Source: Alphaproteobacteria bacterium (GTDB lineage Bacteria; Pseudomonadota; Alphaproteobacteria; Reyranellales; Reyranellaceae). From it: a stretch of DNA of 37,503 nt. Location of the stretch: NCBI GenBank assembly GCA_016869975.1, contig VGCZ01000048.1, forward strand, positions 1-37,503. Direction: 5' to 3'. The translations under genes and the position numbers were made by a program. The notes under the pieces were generated by a model. The model was not told where the DNA came from, did no database searches, and worked only from the letters and a program-made list of their open reading frames with translations. This document shows positions 24,013 through 32,880 of this stretch, one piece after another (the stretch's first letter is position 1; each line of letters starts with the position of its first letter).

Positions 24013-26858
24013 TGCTGGCCCTGGGCACACTCGCCTTCGCGACGCCGTGGATGCTGGCGCTGCTGCTGTCGCTGCCGGTGATCTACTTCCTGCTGCGGCT
24101 GATGCCGCCGGCGCCGAAGCTGATCCGCTTTCCCGCGATCCGCCTGCTGCTGGGGTTGGAGCCCGAGGAGCAGACGCCCGTTCGCCTGCCCTGGTGGCTG
24201 CTGCTGCTGCGCCTGCTGCTGGTGACTCTGCTGATCCTGGCGCTGGCCCGGCCGCTGCTCAATCCGCAGGCAGAGCTGCCCGGCAGCGGCCCGCTTGTGC
24301 TGGCGATCGACGATGGCTGGTCGGCGGCGCCCAACTGGTCGGTCATGCAACGTCACGCCGAGCGCCTGACGGAACGCGCCGAGCGCGCCAAGCGTCCGGT
24401 CGTGATCCTCACGACGGCGCCGCCCGCGCTCGACGAGGCGCAGCCGCAGCGGGGCCTGCTGCGGCCAGACGAGGCGCGCGCCGTGCTGCGCGCGCTCAAG
24501 CCGAAGCCCTGGCCAGCCGATCGCGCCGCGGCGGCCAACGAGATCGGCCGCGTCAGCATTCCGCGGCCGGCGCATGTCGTCTGGTTGAGCGATGGCCTGG
24601 AGTCGCCTGACACCGCGCGCTACGGCGAGCGGCTGGCCGCTTTGGGCACGCTCGAGGTCGTGCGGCCGGCCGCGCCACGCGCGCCGATGGTGCTGATGCC
24701 GCCGGCTCTGGCCGGTCGCGAGCTGAAGGTGACGGCACGTCGTCCCTCGGGCGACGGACCGCGGCGCATCGCGGTGCAGGGCGTCGATGATCGCGGCGCG
24801 CTGCTGGCGCGCGGCTTCATCGACTTCGCGCCGACCGCGACCGAGGCGACGGGCACGCTCAACGTGCCGACCGAGATCCGCAATCGCATCATCCGCCTCG
24901 ACATCGAAGGCCAGACCAGCGCCGGCGCCGCGGCGCTGCTCGACGAGCGCTATCGCCGCCGTCCCGTCGGCATCCTCGGCGAGAAGCAGACCGCGAGCGG
25001 CCAGCCACTGCTGCAGGAAGTCTTCTTCCTCGAGCGCGCCTTGGAGCCCTACGCCCAGCTCAGCGTCGGCGACGCGGCCACCATCCTCAATCGCCAGACG
25101 GCGATTCTGCTGGTGCCCGACGGCGCCTCGCCCGGACCGGCGGAACGCGAGAGCGTCATCGAGTGGATGAAGAAAGGCGGCGTGCTGGTGCGCTTCGCCG
25201 GGCCGCGTCTGGCGGCCAGCGAGGACGATCTGGTGCCGGTCAAGCTGCGCCTGGGCGATCGCGCACTGGGCGGCGTGATGAGCTGGGGCCAGCCGGCGGC
25301 GATTGCCGAGTTCGCGCCGGGCAGCCCGTTCTATGGTCTGCGCGCGCCGCCGGACGCGCGAGTCGCGCAGCAGGTGCTGGCCGAGCCGGGGCCCGACGTG
25401 TCCGACAAGACGTGGGCTCGCTTGGCCGATGGCACGCCGCTCGTCACCGCCGAAAAGCGCGGCGAAGGCTGGCTGGTGCTGATCCACACCACCGCCAACA
25501 CGAGCTGGAGCAACATCGCGATCTCCGGCCTGTTCGTCGACATGCTGCAGCGCCTCGTGGCGCTGAGCCGCGGCGTGGCCGGCGATGCCGGCGGCCAGAC
25601 CTCGCTCAAGCCGTGGAAGACGCTCGACGGTTTCGCCCGCCTCGGGCAGCCGCCGCTCGGCACCCTGCCGTTGCCGCTCGACGCCGCCATCACGATGGTG
25701 CCGCGTCCTCAGACACCGCCCGGCCTCTACGGCGACGAGGCCTCTCAGGTCGCCTTCAACCTCGGCAACCGCGTGCCGCCGCCGGCGCCGCTGGCCAGCC
25801 TGCCGTCGGGCGCGACGACCGATACGCTGACTGAAGCTGGCGAAACCGATCTCACCAAGTGGTTCCTCACCGTGGCGCTCTGCTTGCTGCTTCTTGACCT
25901 GCTGATCTCGTTGTGGCTGCGCGGCATGCTGCCTTCGGCGCGCGGCCTGTCTCGCCGCGCGACGCCCGCGGCCCTGATCTTCGCCGCGTTGGCGATCGGC
26001 CTTGTGGCAATGCCCGAGCGTGCCGCGCAGGCCGCGTCGGAACTCGAGGAGACCGTCCTCGCGCAGTCGACGCCCGGCGGACGCCCGCCGCCGCCCGCGC
26101 CGCCGCGATCCGCGCCGCCACCGCGATCCGCGACGGTCGATCCCGCCGACGAGCCGCTGCTGCGCGCCACGCTCGAGACGCGTCTGGCCTACATCGTCAC
26201 CGGCAACGCCGAAGTCGACAACATCTCGCGCGCCGGTCTCGAGGGCTTGGGCGAGATCCTGCGCGCGCGCACCTCGGTCGAGCCCGGTGAGCCGATCGCC
26301 GTCGATATCGAGAAGGACGAGCTGCGGCTCTTCCCGCTGCTTTACTGGCCGGTGACCCAGGAGCAGGCGACCCCGTCTCCCAAGGCGATGGCGGCGATCG
26401 ACCGGCACCTGAAGACCGGCGGCATCATCTTCTTCGACACGCGCGACCAGCACATCACGCTCGGCCGCGGCGGCCTGAACCCCGATCTCAGGCGCCTGCT
26501 GCGCGGCATCGACGTGCCGCCGCTGGTGGCGATGCCCAGCGAGCATGTGCTGACCAAGGCGTTCTACCTGCTGTCGGATATGCCGGGCCGCTGGTCGGGT
26601 GGTCGGCTGTGGATCGAGGCCGGTGGCGGGCGCATCAACGACGGCGTGGCCACCATCATCATCGGCGCCAACGACTTCGCCGGTGCCTGGGCGGTCGATC
26701 GCGCCGGTCGTGGCACCTTGCCGGTGGCGCCCGGCGGCGAGGCGCAGCGCGAGCTCGCCTTCCGCTTCGGCGTCAACCTCGTGATGTACGCGCTGACCGG
26801 CAACTACAAGGACGACACCGTCCACATGAACGACATCATGCAGCGGTTGCGCCGATGA
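24012..26858 (+). CDS. BatA-domain / DUF4159 membrane protein
   Basis: A 948-residue protein. The N-terminal 80 residues form the BatA (aerotolerance-like) domain: FATPWMLALLLSLPVIYFLLRLMPP, LLRLLLVTLLILALARPLLNP, two membrane helices. A VWA-like region follows (VLAIDDGWSAAPNW). A further membrane segment near residue 620 (FLTVALCLLLLDLLISLWL) and another near 655 precede a proline-rich linker and a C-terminal DUF4159 domain from about 715 (RLAYIVTGNAEVDNISRAGL ... LLYWPV ... GGIIFFDTRDQ). The ATG at 24012 overlaps the DUF58 stop; the in-frame ATG at 24000 is less likely. This alphaproteobacterial layout is standard for the MoxR operon; function unknown. Confidence 0.9.
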   Translation: MLALGTLAFATPWMLALLLSLPVIYFLLRLMPPAPKLIRFPAIRLLLGLEPEEQTPVRLPWWLLLLRLLLVTLLILALARPLLNPQAELPGSGPLVLAIDDGWSAAPNWSVMQRHAERLTERAERAKRPVVILTTAPPALDEAQPQRGLLRPDEARAVLRALKPKPWPADRAAAANEIGRVSIPRPAHVVWLSDGLESPDTARYGERLAALGTLEVVRPAAPRAPMVLMPPALAGRELKVTARRPSGDGPRRIAVQGVDDRGALLARGFIDFAPTATEATGTLNVPTEIRNRIIRLDIEGQTSAGAAALLDERYRRRPVGILGEKQTASGQPLLQEVFFLERALEPYAQLSVGDAATILNRQTAILLVPDGASPGPAERESVIEWMKKGGVLVRFAGPRLAASEDDLVPVKLRLGDRALGGVMSWGQPAAIAEFAPGSPFYGLRAPPDARVAQQVLAEPGPDVSDKTWARLADGTPLVTAEKRGEGWLVLIHTTANTSWSNIAISGLFVDMLQRLVALSRGVAGDAGGQTSLKPWKTLDGFARLGQPPLGTLPLPLDAAITMVPRPQTPPGLYGDEASQVAFNLGNRVPPPAPLASLPSGATTDTLTEAGETDLTKWFLTVALCLLLLDLLISLWLRGMLPSARGLSRRATPAALIFAALAIGLVAMPERAAQAASELEETVLAQSTPGGRPPPPAPPRSAPPPRSATVDPADEPLLRATLETRLAYIVTGNAEVDNISRAGLEGLGEILRARTSVEPGEPIAVDIEKDELRLFPLLYWPVTQEQATPSPKAMAAIDRHLKTGGIIFFDTRDQHITLGRGGLNPDLRRLLRGIDVPPLVAMPSEHVLTKAFYLLSDMPGRWSGGRLWIEAGGGRINDGVATIIIGANDFAGAWAVDRAGRGTLPVAPGGEAQRELAFRFGVNLVMYALTGNYKDDTVHMNDIMQRLRR

Positions 26859-28972
26859 ACACGACGATCTCGGCGATCGCCTTCGATCCCCTGCTGCCGT
26901 GGGGCGTGCTGCTCGCCTTCGCCATCGTTGCGATCGGCTTGGCGTTCCTCGGTGCGACCAAACGCGCGCGGGGCCTGATCCTGCGCCTGGCGGCGATCTT
27001 CACCATCCTGGGCGCGCTGGCCAACCCCTCGCTGGTCGAGGAAGAGCGCAAGCCGGTCGATGACATCGCGCTGGTGATCACCGACGACAGCGATAGCCAG
27101 GGCATCGGTGAGCGCCGCCAGCAGGCCGCCGCTGCGCGCGCGGCGATGGTGCGCAAGATCGCCGGCCTGGGCGGCGTCGAGGTGCGCGAAGCGGTGCTGC
27201 CGCCATCCTCCCTGCAGCTCGGCAGCCAGGGTATCGGCGGCACGCGGCTGATCGGCACGCTGCGCAACGCGCTGGCCGACATTCCGCGCGAGCGCCTCTC
27301 GGCGGTGGTGTTGATCACCGACGGCCAGGTGCACGACGTGCCGCAGCAGCTCGCCGCCGATCTCACCGGCGCGCCGGTGCACGTCCTGCTTACCGGCAAG
27401 AAAGATGAAGCCGACCGGCTGCTGGTGGTCGAGCAGGCACCGCGTTTCGGCGTGGTCGGTCGCAACGTCACCATGAAGCTGCGCGTGGTCGACACCGCGC
27501 CGGACGCGCGCGGGCCGGTGCCGCTGATCGTCAAGGTCGGCAACGACGCGCCGATGCGGCTCAACGCGCCGCTGGGCCGCGCTTTCGAGGTCGAAATCCC
27601 GGTCAGCAATCCCGGCGCCAACGTCATCCAGGTCGAGGTGCCGCCGGGCACGCGCGAGCTGACGCTGGACAACAACCGCGCGCTCTTCGTCGTCAACGGC
27701 GTGCGCGATCGCCTGCGGGTCCTGCTGGTCTCGGGCGAGCCCTATCAGGGCGAGCGCGCCTGGCGCAACCTGCTGAAGGGCGATCCAGCCGTCGACGTGA
27801 TCCACTTCACCATCCTGCGCACGCCGTCGAAGGACGACTTCACGCCGACGCGCGAGCTGTCGCTGATCCAGTTCCCGATGAAGGAGCTGTTCGATCTCAA
27901 GCTGCGCGAGTTCGACCTGATCATCTTCGACCGCTACGAGACCGGCAATCTGATCACGCGGGAGTACTTCCGCAACATTGCGCAATACGTGCAGAATGGC
28001 GGCGCGCTGCTGGTCTCGGTCGGTCCGGTCTACGCGACGCCGCGCACGCTGCACCGAACGCCGCTGGGCGCGGTGCTGCCGGCAGCGCCGCTGGGCGAGG
28101 TGATCGAGCGTGCCTTCAAGCCGACCGTGACCACGCTGGGCGATCGTCACCCGGTGACCGCCGATCTCACCGGCGCGGGCAAGCCGGCGCCAATGGGCGT
28201 CGCCAACGCGCAGCGCGAGGAGCCGAGCTGGGGCCGCTGGTTCCGCCAGATCGCGACGCGCGCGGATCGCGGCCACACCCTGATGGCGGGCGCCGACAAC
28301 CGGCCGCTGATCGTGCTCGATCGCGCCGGCGAGGGTCGCGTGGCGCAGATTCTCTCCGATCACCTCTGGCTGTGGAACCGTGGCGTCGACGGCGGCGGTC
28401 CGCAGGCCGAGCTGGTGCGTCGCATGGCCCACTGGCTGATGAAGGAGCCCGACCTGGAGGAGGAGGCGCTGCGCGCCACCGTGCAGGGTGCGCGCATCGA
28501 GCTGCGCCGCCAGACCATGGCCGAGGGCTTCCGCCCGGTGACCATGACCGGCCCCGACGGCAGGACGCAGACGCTGACCCTCAATCCCGTGGCGCCGGGA
28601 CGCGCGATCGCCGGCATCGGCGTCGACAAGCCGGGCGTCTATCGCTTCGACGACGGCGAGAAGAGTGCCGTGGCGGCGGTCGGCAATCCCGACCCGCTGG
28701 AATTCGCCGACGTGCGCGCCTCGCCGGACAAGCTCCAGCCATTGGTCGAAGCCTCGGGTGGCGCGATGATCTGGCTCGGCGAGGCCGCTGACCCCGACGT
28801 GCGCGCCGTGCAGCCCGGCCGCACGATGGGTGGCTCCGACTGGCTCGGCATCCGTCGCAACGGCGGCTACACTGTCACTGGCGTCGACCGCTACCCGCTG
28901 CTGCCCGGCATCGCTATCGCGCTGCTCTTCCTCTTCGCCATCGGCTTCGCCTGGTGGCGCGAGGGCAAGTAG
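26855..28972 (+). CDS. Large membrane protein with VWA/glutamine amidotransferase-like domain
   Basis: A 705-residue protein that ends the MoxR operon. Two helices near the start (LLPWGVLLAFAIVAIGLAFLG and ILRLAAIFTILGALANPSLV) precede a VWA-like stretch (IALVITDDSDSQ ... AVVLITDGQVHDVP), then a class I glutamine amidotransferase-like part (LRVLLVSGEPYQGERAWRNLL, FDLIIFDRYE, NGGALLVSVGPVYATP). A single C-terminal helix (LLPGIAIALLFLFAIGFAWW) ends it. The ATG overlaps the previous stop (ATGA). The amidotransferase Cys nucleophile is not visible, so that part is probably structural. Role unknown. Confidence 0.85.
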   Translation: MNTTISAIAFDPLLPWGVLLAFAIVAIGLAFLGATKRARGLILRLAAIFTILGALANPSLVEEERKPVDDIALVITDDSDSQGIGERRQQAAAARAAMVRKIAGLGGVEVREAVLPPSSLQLGSQGIGGTRLIGTLRNALADIPRERLSAVVLITDGQVHDVPQQLAADLTGAPVHVLLTGKKDEADRLLVVEQAPRFGVVGRNVTMKLRVVDTAPDARGPVPLIVKVGNDAPMRLNAPLGRAFEVEIPVSNPGANVIQVEVPPGTRELTLDNNRALFVVNGVRDRLRVLLVSGEPYQGERAWRNLLKGDPAVDVIHFTILRTPSKDDFTPTRELSLIQFPMKELFDLKLREFDLIIFDRYETGNLITREYFRNIAQYVQNGGALLVSVGPVYATPRTLHRTPLGAVLPAAPLGEVIERAFKPTVTTLGDRHPVTADLTGAGKPAPMGVANAQREEPSWGRWFRQIATRADRGHTLMAGADNRPLIVLDRAGEGRVAQILSDHLWLWNRGVDGGGPQAELVRRMAHWLMKEPDLEEEALRATVQGARIELRRQTMAEGFRPVTMTGPDGRTQTLTLNPVAPGRAIAGIGVDKPGVYRFDDGEKSAVAAVGNPDPLEFADVRASPDKLQPLVEASGGAMIWLGEAADPDVRAVQPGRTMGGSDWLGIRRNGGYTVTGVDRYPLLPGIAIALLFLFAIGFAWWREGK

Positions 28973-28996
28973 CCAAGGCCGGGCGCGCGCCGACCC

Positions 28997-29335
28997 TCAG
29001 CCCGGACTGACGCGCTTCGCCCAGCGTTCGGCCCAGGCGTGCAGCGGCAGCAGCGCCTCGAGCAGGCGGCGGCCATCCTCGGTCAGGCGGTAGCCGCCAC
29101 CCTCGACCGTCTCGACGACGCCCGCTTCGCGAAGTTCCGCGAGACGCGTGTTGAGCACCGAAGGGCTGGGATTCCCGCAGCGCTCCCGCAGCGCCCGGAA
29201 GGTCGGTTGGCCTTCACGCAGCTCCCAGATCACCCGCTGAGCCCAGCGCCGGCCCAGCAGATCGAAGACGGCCATGATCGGCCGCCCCGTGGTCGAGCCG
29301 CGTACCGGCCGGCCGGGTCTGGGGATCTTCGCCAT
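28997..29335 (-). CDS. HxlR family transcriptional regulator
   Basis: A 112-residue winged-helix protein: VFDLLGRRWAQRVIWELREG is the HxlR core, followed by FRALRERCGNPSPSVLNTRLAELREAGVVE and the wing GGGYRLTEDGRRL. It lacks the N-terminal sensor Cys seen in some redox members. It is divergent from the carboxymuconolactone decarboxylase-like gene. Two identical-half-site palindromes lie between them, one touching its own start codon, so it probably represses itself and its neighbour. It converges on the MoxR operon. Confidence 0.88.
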   Translation of the reverse strand: MAKIPRPGRPVRGSTTGRPIMAVFDLLGRRWAQRVIWELREGQPTFRALRERCGNPSPSVLNTRLAELREAGVVETVEGGGYRLTEDGRRLLEALLPLHAWAERWAKRVSPG

Positions 29336-29353
29336 GCTACAAAATCAGTAGCA
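29335..29353. promoter_or_regulatory. Operator palindrome 1 (HxlR regulator)
   Basis: TGCTAC-N7-GTAGCA, a perfect 6-base inverted repeat that begins at the regulator's start codon. The same half sites and spacing recur at 29384-29402, 49 bases away. Binding here would block the regulator's own expression. Confidence 0.7.
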
Positions 29354-29383
29354 TACGACGGCCCGTGACGCTATGGTCCGCTG

Positions 29384-29402
29384 TGCTACGATTTTCGTAG
29401 CA
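29384..29402. promoter_or_regulatory. Operator palindrome 2 (HxlR regulator)
   Basis: TGCTAC-N7-GTAGCA, the same half sites as at 29335-29353. The spacer GATTTTC extends the symmetry on the left (TGCTACGA..TCGTAGCA). It sits 17 bases before the divergent decarboxylase-like gene, where it would cover its promoter. Confidence 0.7.
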
Positions 29403-29419
29403 GAGCGATGGAGCCCGCC

Positions 29420-29971
29420 ATGACCCCCCGCGTCGCGCCGCTGAACGCGCCCTATCCCGATGACGTCCAGGCCACGTTCGACCGCATCATGCCCGCTGGC
29501 GTCGAGCCGCTTGTCTTGTTCCGTACGCTCGCCTCGGTCCCGCGCGTCTGGGAGAAGTTCCGCGCCGGCTCGCTGCTCGACAGGGGGCCGCTCGACCTGC
29601 GCCAGCGCGAGATCGTCATCGACCGCGTCTGCGCGCGCTGCGACTGCGCCTATGAATGGGGCGTGCACGTCGCCTTCTTCGCCAAGCCTGTCGAGCTGAC
29701 CGAGGCCCAGATCCGGGCGCTGGCGACGGACAGCGCCGACGCCGCGGTATGGAGCGAGGAGGAGCGGCTGTTGATCCGTGCCGTCGACGCGCTGCACGAT
29801 ACGATCGATATCCCCGACGCGCTGTGGCGCGCGCTCGCCGCCATCTTCAGCCGCGAGCAGATTCTCGAGGTGATCGCGCTCTGCGGCTTCTATCGTACGG
29901 TCGCTTACTACTGCCGGGCGCTGCGCCTGCCGGCCGAGCCCTATGGCGTGGCGCTGCCCCGCGCGGTGTGA
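29420..29971 (+). CDS. Carboxymuconolactone decarboxylase family protein
   Basis: A 183-residue protein of the carboxymuconolactone decarboxylase/AhpD-like superfamily. The active motif reads VCARCDCAYEWGVHVAFF: the CxxC-type cysteines, Glu and His expected for peroxidase-like members with an EWxxH site. It also has ALCGFYRTVAYYCRAL near the end. The ATG at 29420 is preferred since GGAG stands six bases upstream; an in-frame ATG at 29408 is the alternative. It is divergent from an HxlR regulator with two operators between. Possible substrates are small peroxides or electrophiles; unknown. Confidence 0.86.
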   Translation: MTPRVAPLNAPYPDDVQATFDRIMPAGVEPLVLFRTLASVPRVWEKFRAGSLLDRGPLDLRQREIVIDRVCARCDCAYEWGVHVAFFAKPVELTEAQIRALATDSADAAVWSEEERLLIRAVDALHDTIDIPDALWRALAAIFSREQILEVIALCGFYRTVAYYCRALRLPAEPYGVALPRAV

Positions 29972-30064
29972 CAGCCGGACGTTACGGTTTGGAAACTTGA
30001 CGCGCGTCGTGGCGGGCCCATTTGTGGGGCCATCACCACATCGACCCCACGAGGGGAGGAACAG

Positions 30065-30775
30065 ATGATCGAGCTCCGCCCGTTCAAGAATCTTGGCAAG
30101 TCGGACCACGGCTGGCTGAAGGCCAATTTCCACTTCAGCTTCGCCAATTATCAGAACCGCAACCGCATGCACTGGGGTGCACTGCGGGTGTGGAACAACG
30201 ACCGTATCGCGGCGGGCACCGGCTTCGATCCGCATCCGCATCGCGACATGGAAATCGTGACCTACGTCATGAAGGGCGCGATCACGCATCAGGACAGCGT
30301 CGGTAACCAGGGCCGCACCGAGGCCGGGCAGATCCAGGTGATGAGCGCGGGCACGGGCATCACGCATGCGGAGTACAACCGCGAGCCGGAGGAGACCGAG
30401 CTGTTCCAGATCTGGCTGCTGCCCAACCAGCAGGGCGTCAAGCCGCGCTGGGAGACGCGCGATTTCCCGGCCGGCGCGCGCGACGGCAGGCTGGTGCCGC
30501 TGGCCTCGGGCTTCGTCAGCCACGAGAGCGAAGGCGCGATCCCGCTACATGCCGACGGCGCGCTCTACGCCGCGACGCTGAAGAGTGGCGACAAGGTCAG
30601 CCATACGCTCGACGGCCGGCCGGCCTATCTCGTGCCGGCGAAAGGCGCGGTGAGGGTCAACGGCGTCGCGGTCGACGCACGCGACGGTGTGGCGATCGCC
30701 GATGTCGAGGCGATCACCATCGAGGCCACGGCCGACGCCGAGATCGTCCTGGTCGAGACCGCGCCGCTGCAGTAG
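30065..30775 (+). CDS. Pirin family protein
   Basis: A 236-residue two-cupin protein. The first cupin has the pirin metal site FDPHPHRDMEIVTYVMKGAITHQDSVGN near residues 56-80 and GTGITHAEYNREPEETELFQIWLLP near 97-121, supplying three His and a Glu for iron. Bacterial pirins can be quercetinases or redox-linked regulators; this one cannot be narrowed down. GGGAGGAACAG precedes the ATG. A hairpin terminator follows 22 bases after the stop, so it is probably monocistronic. Confidence 0.92.
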   Translation: MIELRPFKNLGKSDHGWLKANFHFSFANYQNRNRMHWGALRVWNNDRIAAGTGFDPHPHRDMEIVTYVMKGAITHQDSVGNQGRTEAGQIQVMSAGTGITHAEYNREPEETELFQIWLLPNQQGVKPRWETRDFPAGARDGRLVPLASGFVSHESEGAIPLHADGALYAATLKSGDKVSHTLDGRPAYLVPAKGAVRVNGVAVDARDGVAIADVEAITIEATADAEIVLVETAPLQ

Positions 30776-30797
30776 CGCATCGGCGATGCCACAAGCG

Positions 30798-30820
30798 ACG
30801 GGCCGCCTCTGGCGGCCCGT
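30798..30820 (+). terminator. Terminator after pirin
   Basis: A ten-base perfect stem ACGGGCCGCC / GGCGGCCCGT with a three-base loop TCT, followed by TGTGCTTCC. The stem is strong; the U-tract is weak. Confidence 0.7.
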
Positions 30821-30901
30821 TGTGCTTCCGGCGCGCGGAACGCTGGGCTGGCGCCTCGTGCGTGAGGCCGTAGGATGCGCCCGACGCAAAGGAGGGGCGC
30901 G

Positions 30902-31675
30902 ATGGCCTACAAGGGATTCGATCTGACGGGGAAGGTGGCGCTGGTCACCGGCGGCAATGGCGGCATCGGCTTCGGCATGGCCGACGCGATGGCCGAGGCG
31001 GGCGCCGATATCTGCATCTGGGGCACCAACGCGGCCAAGAACACCGCCGCTGTCGAGAAGCTCAAGCGGCATGGCAAGCGCGTGCACTCCCAGCTTGTCG
31101 ATGTCGGCGACGAGAAGGCGGTCGAGCAGGGTTTCGCCGAGACGATCAAGACGCTGGGCCATGTCGACAATTGCGTCGCCAATGCCGGCGTGTCGGGCCG
31201 CGGTAAAGGCGCGATTCTCGAGATGACCACCGAGGAGTGGCATCGCGTGCTGCGCGTCAACCTCGACGGCGTGTTCTTCACCTTCCGCACGGCCGCCAAG
31301 CACATGGTCGAGCGCGGCAAGGGCGGCTCGCTGGTGGCGATGGCCAGCACCGCGGCGATCGAAGGCGCCGCGCGCAGCAGCCACTACGGTGCCAGCAAGG
31401 GCGGCGTCTGCGCCTTCGTGCGCGCGCTATCGGTCGAGCTGGCGCGCTACAACATCAGCGTCAATTCGATCCTGCCCGGCTGGATCGAAACGGCGATGAC
31501 CGCCAACGCCTTCAACAACGAGAAGTTCGCCGGCAACGTCAAGCCGCGCATCCCGCAGCGCCGCTGGGGCGTCGAACAGGATTTCGGACCGATCGCCGTC
31601 TACCTCGCATCCGACGCCTCGCGCTACACCACCGGCCGCGACTTCGTCATCGACGGCGGCTATACGCTGTTTTAG
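30902..31675 (+). CDS. SDR family oxidoreductase
   Basis: A 257-residue classical short-chain dehydrogenase. Cofactor loop TGGNGGIGFGMADAM near residue 16, NAG in CVANAGVSGRG, catalytic Ser in MASTAAIEG, YxxxK in SHYGASKGG, then NSILPGWIETAMT and the C-terminal GRDFVIDGGYTLF. It acts on a small alcohol or ketone with NAD(P). The ATG at 30902 follows AAAGGAGGGG. It is followed after 26 bases by a NIPSNAP gene, suggesting a shared degradative task. Confidence 0.93.
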   Translation: MAYKGFDLTGKVALVTGGNGGIGFGMADAMAEAGADICIWGTNAAKNTAAVEKLKRHGKRVHSQLVDVGDEKAVEQGFAETIKTLGHVDNCVANAGVSGRGKGAILEMTTEEWHRVLRVNLDGVFFTFRTAAKHMVERGKGGSLVAMASTAAIEGAARSSHYGASKGGVCAFVRALSVELARYNISVNSILPGWIETAMTANAFNNEKFAGNVKPRIPQRRWGVEQDFGPIAVYLASDASRYTTGRDFVIDGGYTLF

Positions 31676-31701
31676 CGCGCCAGAGCCAAGGGGAGGATCC
31701 C

Positions 31702-32337
31702 ATGATCTACGAGATGCGCACCTACACCATGTATCCCGGGAAGATGCCGGCCTATCTGAAGGCGGCCGAGACCATCGGTCGGCCGGCGCGCGGCGACAAT
31801 TACGGCATGAACCACGGCTACTGGACCAGTGAGTTCGGCCAGGTAAACCAGATCTGGCATCTGTGGTCCTATCCCAGCCTCGACGAGCGCGATCGTCTGC
31901 GCGGCGAGCTGCAGAAGAACCCGAAATGGACCGGTGAATACGTGCCGGCGATCCGTGACCTGATCATCCGCCAGGATCTGCAAATCTGGAACGCGGTGGT
32001 CGACTACAAGCAGCCCACGACCGAGGGCAACGTCTACGAGCTGCGGACCTACCGCACGCATCTCGGTCAGGCGCGTCCCTGGACCAACCTGATGAAGGAA
32101 TACCTGCCGGCGCGCGAGAAGTACTCGCCGATCCATGGCCTGTGGGTCGGCGAGTTCCCGCAGCCGAACTCGGTCTCGCATATGTGGGTTTACAAGGACC
32201 TCGCCGCGCGCACGGCGGCGCGTGCCGGGGCGACCAAGGACCCGAAGTGGCAGGAGTTCCTCGGCAAGGGCGCGCCGATGCTGGCCGAGATGCAGTCGGT
32301 CCTCCTGCTGCCGACCTCGTACTCGAAGTCGAAGTGA
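31702..32337 (+). CDS. NIPSNAP family protein
   Basis: A 211-residue protein with two NIPSNAP (ferredoxin-like) repeats: IYEMRTYTMYPGKMPAYLKA at the start, with GYWTSEFGQVNQIWHLWSYPSLDERDRLR, and VYELRTYRTHLGQARPWTNLM from about residue 113, with LWVGEFPQPNSVSHMWVYKDL. The family often accompanies catabolic enzymes; the function is unsettled. The ATG follows GGGGAGGATCCC. It is probably cotranscribed with the SDR upstream. Confidence 0.9.
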   Translation: MIYEMRTYTMYPGKMPAYLKAAETIGRPARGDNYGMNHGYWTSEFGQVNQIWHLWSYPSLDERDRLRGELQKNPKWTGEYVPAIRDLIIRQDLQIWNAVVDYKQPTTEGNVYELRTYRTHLGQARPWTNLMKEYLPAREKYSPIHGLWVGEFPQPNSVSHMWVYKDLAARTAARAGATKDPKWQEFLGKGAPMLAEMQSVLLLPTSYSKSK

Positions 32338-32475
32338 CGTCCTGGTGGATGGGGGCGGCGTCGATGGCGGCGCCGGACCTCGCCGCGACTGTCGCCGGGA
32401 TCCGCAGCGCTTGCATCGCCGCTGCAAGTGGCTGCGGTTGCGCTTGCTATATCCAGGTCAGGGTGAAATCTGGCT

Positions 32476-32552
32476 TGGCGCGCCCAGGAAGATTCGAACT
32501 CCCAACCTCCTGATCCGTAGTCAGGTGCTCTATCCAGTTGAGCTATGGGCGC
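32476..32552 (-). tRNA. tRNA-Arg (anticodon ACG)
   Basis: On the minus strand a full cloverleaf folds: acceptor GCGCCCA / TGGGCGC, D arm with AGCTCAACTGGATAGAGC, anticodon stem CCTGA / TCAGG with loop CTACGGA (anticodon ACG), T arm with GGGAGTTCGAATCTTCC, discriminator G and an encoded CCA at 32476-32478. The A34 would be edited to inosine to read CGU, CGC and CGA codons. It is transcribed against the NIPSNAP gene. Confidence 0.95.
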
Positions 32553-32880
32553 CTGTGGCCAAGTCACGCGGCCCGCATCGGCGGGTCGAGGCGCGGTAGG
32601 TAACCAAAACGTCGACCCGGCGCAAGCGAATACGCCCGGGGTTGCCAGAACGATCCGTTCGGGTCGCGCGGAGGGGTCAGGGTCGTTTGTTACGTTACGG
32701 CGGTGTCTCGCGACCTCGGATTGCCGCGGAGGAACTCCGTGCTTGTTGAAAAGTGGGGGTTTCAGTAGCTTCCGGGTACTGCTATTGGGGCTGGTGCCTT
32801 GGTGGCGCGTGGTCCATGGGGCTGCACGCTAGCCGTCGGGTGCCCAACGAAAGCGGATCGGACCAAGGTACGTGACACCG
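32553..32880. other. Intergenic stretch between tRNA-Arg and lipoprotein gene
   Basis: About 330 bases with no supported gene. It must hold the tRNA promoter on the minus strand and the lipoprotein gene promoter on the plus strand, but no clear boxes could be picked. No attachment-site repeat of the tRNA end was seen. Confidence 0.5.

Noticed and set aside
23961-26825. A 954-residue open frame on the minus strand across the BatA/DUF4159 gene
   Set aside because: Long antisense frames are expected in DNA with this G+C; the plus-strand gene has domains, overlaps with its neighbours and start context.
32476-32552. tRNA-Arg as an integration site for a genomic island
   Set aside because: No integrase and no direct repeat of the tRNA 3' end was seen, and the light island is 17 kb away.
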